From the NCBI GenBank assembly GCA_041918675.1, contig JAYRVF010000014.1:496001-560000 (forward strand): a stretch of 64,000 bases of DNA, in the 5' to 3' direction. Source of the stretch: SCUB01 sp041918675. Its GTDB lineage: Bacteria > Pseudomonadota > Alphaproteobacteria > Rhizobiales > Xanthobacteraceae. The translations under genes were made by a program, and so were the position numbers. Positions 62,390-64,000 of the stretch are shown here, in pieces (position 1 is the first letter of the stretch; the number at the start of each line of letters is the position of its first letter). A model generated the notes under the pieces. That model was given only the letters and a program-made list of their open reading frames with translations, was not told the DNA's origin and did no database searches.

Positions 62390-63259
62390 ATGTCCACCCT
62401 TCTTGCCTTCGGCCTCGGATTTTCCGCGCGTTGCTATGTCGAAACCTTCGGCGCGCGCTGGGACCGCGTGATCGGAACGGTCCGCGAGACGGGCGAAAAC
62501 GCGCGCCCGCCCATGCCAGGGCGCGTCGAAATCCTGCCGTTTGACGGCGCGCAACCGCGGGCGGAGCTGCGGGCCGCGCTCGGCGAAGCTGACGCCTTGC
62601 TCATCTCGATACCGCCGGTCGGCGGCCTCGATCCAACGCTGCGCTGCCTTGGCGACGACATCGCGACATCACGCCGCATCCGTTCGATCGTCTATCTCTC
62701 GACCGTCGGCGTCTATGGCGATCATGACGGCGCGGAGGTGGATGAAACGACGCCGCCGCGACCCGTCTCTGATCGCAGCCGCGCCCGGCTCGCGGCCGAA
62801 CAGGCCTGGAGCGAAATCGGCGCCCAAAGCGCCATTCCGGTCGCGCTGCTGCGGCTCGCGGGAATATATGGGCCGGGCCGCAACACGCTCGTCGGCCTGC
62901 GCGCGGGAACGGCGCGCCGCGTCGTCAAGCCGGGCCAGGTGTTCAACCGCGTCCATGTCGCCGACGTGGCGCGAGCGATCGACGCCGCCTTCGTCCGCCG
63001 CGCCAGCGGACCCTTCAACGTCTGCGACGACGAACCCTGCCCGCCGCAGGATGTCGTCGCCTTCGCGGCCGAGCTTCTCGGCCTGCCCGCGCCGCCCGAG
63101 CAATCCTTCGCGGCGATCCGCGCCTCGCTCTCGCCGATGGCGCGAAGCTTCTATGGCGAGAACAAGCGCGTGCGCAACGACCGGCTCAAGCGCGAACTCG
63201 GCGTTGAGTTGAAATACCCGACCTATCGGGATGGATTGCGGGCGCTCGCGGCCGGGTGA
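62390..63259 (+). CDS. NAD(P)-binding SDR/epimerase-like protein
   Basis: A 289-residue extended short-chain dehydrogenase-like protein. The nucleotide loop is LAFGLGFSARCYVE (GxGxxA form), followed by ADALLISIPPVGGLDP and VYLSTVGVYGDHDGAEVDET. The usual YxxxK is not obvious (SRARLAAEQAW lies there), so it belongs to the YeeZ-like group lacking it. RLAGIYGPGRNTL, FNRVHVADVARAI and FNVCDDEPCP complete the pattern. Substrate unknown. ATG 62390 is chosen; ATG 62372 is possible. Confidence 0.85.
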   Translation: MSTLLAFGLGFSARCYVETFGARWDRVIGTVRETGENARPPMPGRVEILPFDGAQPRAELRAALGEADALLISIPPVGGLDPTLRCLGDDIATSRRIRSIVYLSTVGVYGDHDGAEVDETTPPRPVSDRSRARLAAEQAWSEIGAQSAIPVALLRLAGIYGPGRNTLVGLRAGTARRVVKPGQVFNRVHVADVARAIDAAFVRRASGPFNVCDDEPCPPQDVVAFAAELLGLPAPPEQSFAAIRASLSPMARSFYGENKRVRNDRLKRELGVELKYPTYRDGLRALAAG

Positions 63260-63292
63260 GCAAGGCGCGGGCCGGCGCGCGCGGAAACGGGG

Positions 63293-64000
63293 CTAATCCC
63301 GCCGCCGCGAGATGACGTAGGATTCGTCGTAGAACCACAGCCCGTTGTGGCTCTTGAGCACGTCCCTGGTGACGTCGAGATAGCGTGCGCTGCGCGCGAT
63401 TTCGGTCAATCGCTCTTCCTCGATCTGGGCGACATAGATCGCCGCGTTCCAGGCCGCGAAAATGGTCGAGGTGCCGATCGATCCGGTCACCTCGTTGGGC
63501 AGCGTTTCCATGTCGTAGCGAAAGATCGAGCGGTTGTCGGCATAGGCGTTGAAATTGAGATTGCGTCCGGCCGATCCGAGCTCGTGCTTGACCTCGCGCA
63601 GCAATTCATGGCGGCTGGTCACGAACGGGTTCTCGCCCGGCCACAATCCCTCGACGATTTCCATGCCCGGATCGCGTCCATAGGAGTGGATGCCGATGAG
63701 CCGGCCGCCGGGACGCAGCGCGCGGGCGAGCGGCGCGATCACGCGCGTGGCCTTGAACCGCGACGACGCCTTGGCGCGGTAGGGCTGCGAGGCGATGACG
63801 AGATCGAAATTGGCCTCGGCCCGTCCCGGCCTCGGAATGATCGGGTCGAGCAGGAAGCGATGGTCGTCGCGGAAAAGCACCAGCGCGATCGGGCGCTCAT
63901 AGACCGGGTTGCCGGATTTGGGGCTCACATTCGCGCGCCAGTTCTGCGCCAGAAACGGCTGCAGCTCGGTGATCTGCGCCTCGAACTCGGCCGAGGTCGA
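63293..64000 (-). CDS. SAM-dependent methyltransferase, C-terminal part (runs off the window)
   Basis: The frame is open to the last base, so only the C-terminal 235 residues are seen. FDLVIASQPYRAKASSRFKA and PLARALRPGGRLIGIHSYGR are methyltransferase motifs IV-V of a class I enzyme. The tail FNAYADNRSIFRYDMETLP and SHNGLWFYDESYVISRRRD is not motif-bearing. Motif I should lie beyond position 64000. The substrate is unknown. It is convergent with the SDR gene, with 33 bp between stops. Confidence 0.8.
   Translation of the reverse strand, partial: STSAEFEAQITELQPFLAQNWRANVSPKSGNPVYERPIALVLFRDDHRFLLDPIIPRPGRAEANFDLVIASQPYRAKASSRFKATRVIAPLARALRPGGRLIGIHSYGRDPGMEIVEGLWPGENPFVTSRHELLREVKHELGSAGRNLNFNAYADNRSIFRYDMETLPNEVTGSIGTSTIFAAWNAAIYVAQIEEERLTEIARSARYLDVTRDVLKSHNGLWFYDESYVISRRRD

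Overview
The window reads as ordinary chromosome of a high-GC alphaproteobacterium, most likely of the Hyphomicrobiales (Rhizobiales). Signs for this are a gcrA cell-cycle regulator, the split F0 operon with separate b' and b subunits, a class I lysyl-tRNA synthetase, a SAM-II riboswitch in front of metZ, a PodJ-like polar protein with Sel1 repeats, and several small families common in that order (DUF6460, DUF4202, DUF952, IalB). I cannot name the genus from sequence alone; a Methylocystaceae/Beijerinckiaceae-like organism is a guess.

Layout. 1-5 kb: a YjbQ-family protein, a secreted coiled-coil protein with an internal 147-bp duplication, then the F0 ATP synthase operon atpI-atpB-atpE-atpF'-atpF. 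5-12.6 kb: a lipoprotein, a RimJ-type acetyltransferase, an M16 protease translationally coupled to thrC, an IalB-like secreted protein, tldD and a PAN-domain protein. 12.7-15.7 kb: gshA, then a MarR regulator divergent from a glutathione S-transferase with a clear palindromic operator between them, closed by a perfect bidirectional terminator. 15.7-21.5 kb: a fatty-acid oxidation operon (acyl-CoA dehydrogenase, thiolase, cupin, FadB-type multifunctional enzyme). 21.8-25.5 kb: the large PodJ-like gene. 25.6-34.7 kb: PdeM and its partner Lhr-type helicase, a TPR-methyltransferase, DUF6460, pyrD with DUF952, an S24/HTH repressor, a thioredoxin-like protein and lysK. 34.8-41 kb: a solute-binding protein, a membrane glycosyltransferase, SCO1, a ClpP-like periplasmic protein, and cytochrome b561 with cytochrome c'.

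41.2-47.8 kb is the most accessory-looking part. A three-gene glycosyltransferase operon, including a two-domain fusion, abuts a double tandem-repeat array and a tRNA-Gly(CCC). Beyond the tRNA lies a short stretch with a lone TadG/von Willebrand pilus-type gene of visibly lower GC, ending in a 5'-half copy of the same tRNA. This looks like the scar of a small or decayed tRNA-targeted element.

47.8-64 kb: dCTP deaminase, the SAM-II riboswitch and metZ, a tightly overlapping OpgC-like acyltransferase operon with two SGNH hydrolases, apaG, the coupled argD-argF-hslO operon with an unusual repeat-bearing leader, gcrA, a flippase/LPG-synthase-like membrane protein, an OmpA-type protein with a small membrane partner, DUF4202, a sugar-epimerase-like SDR, and a methyltransferase cut by the window edge.

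The best candidates for something under-described are the OpgC plus two unequal SGNH hydrolases cassette, the glycosyltransferase fusion operon, and the tRNA-Gly-bounded island. None is proven novel from sequence alone. Many very long open frames on the opposite strand are GC-driven shadows and were left out.
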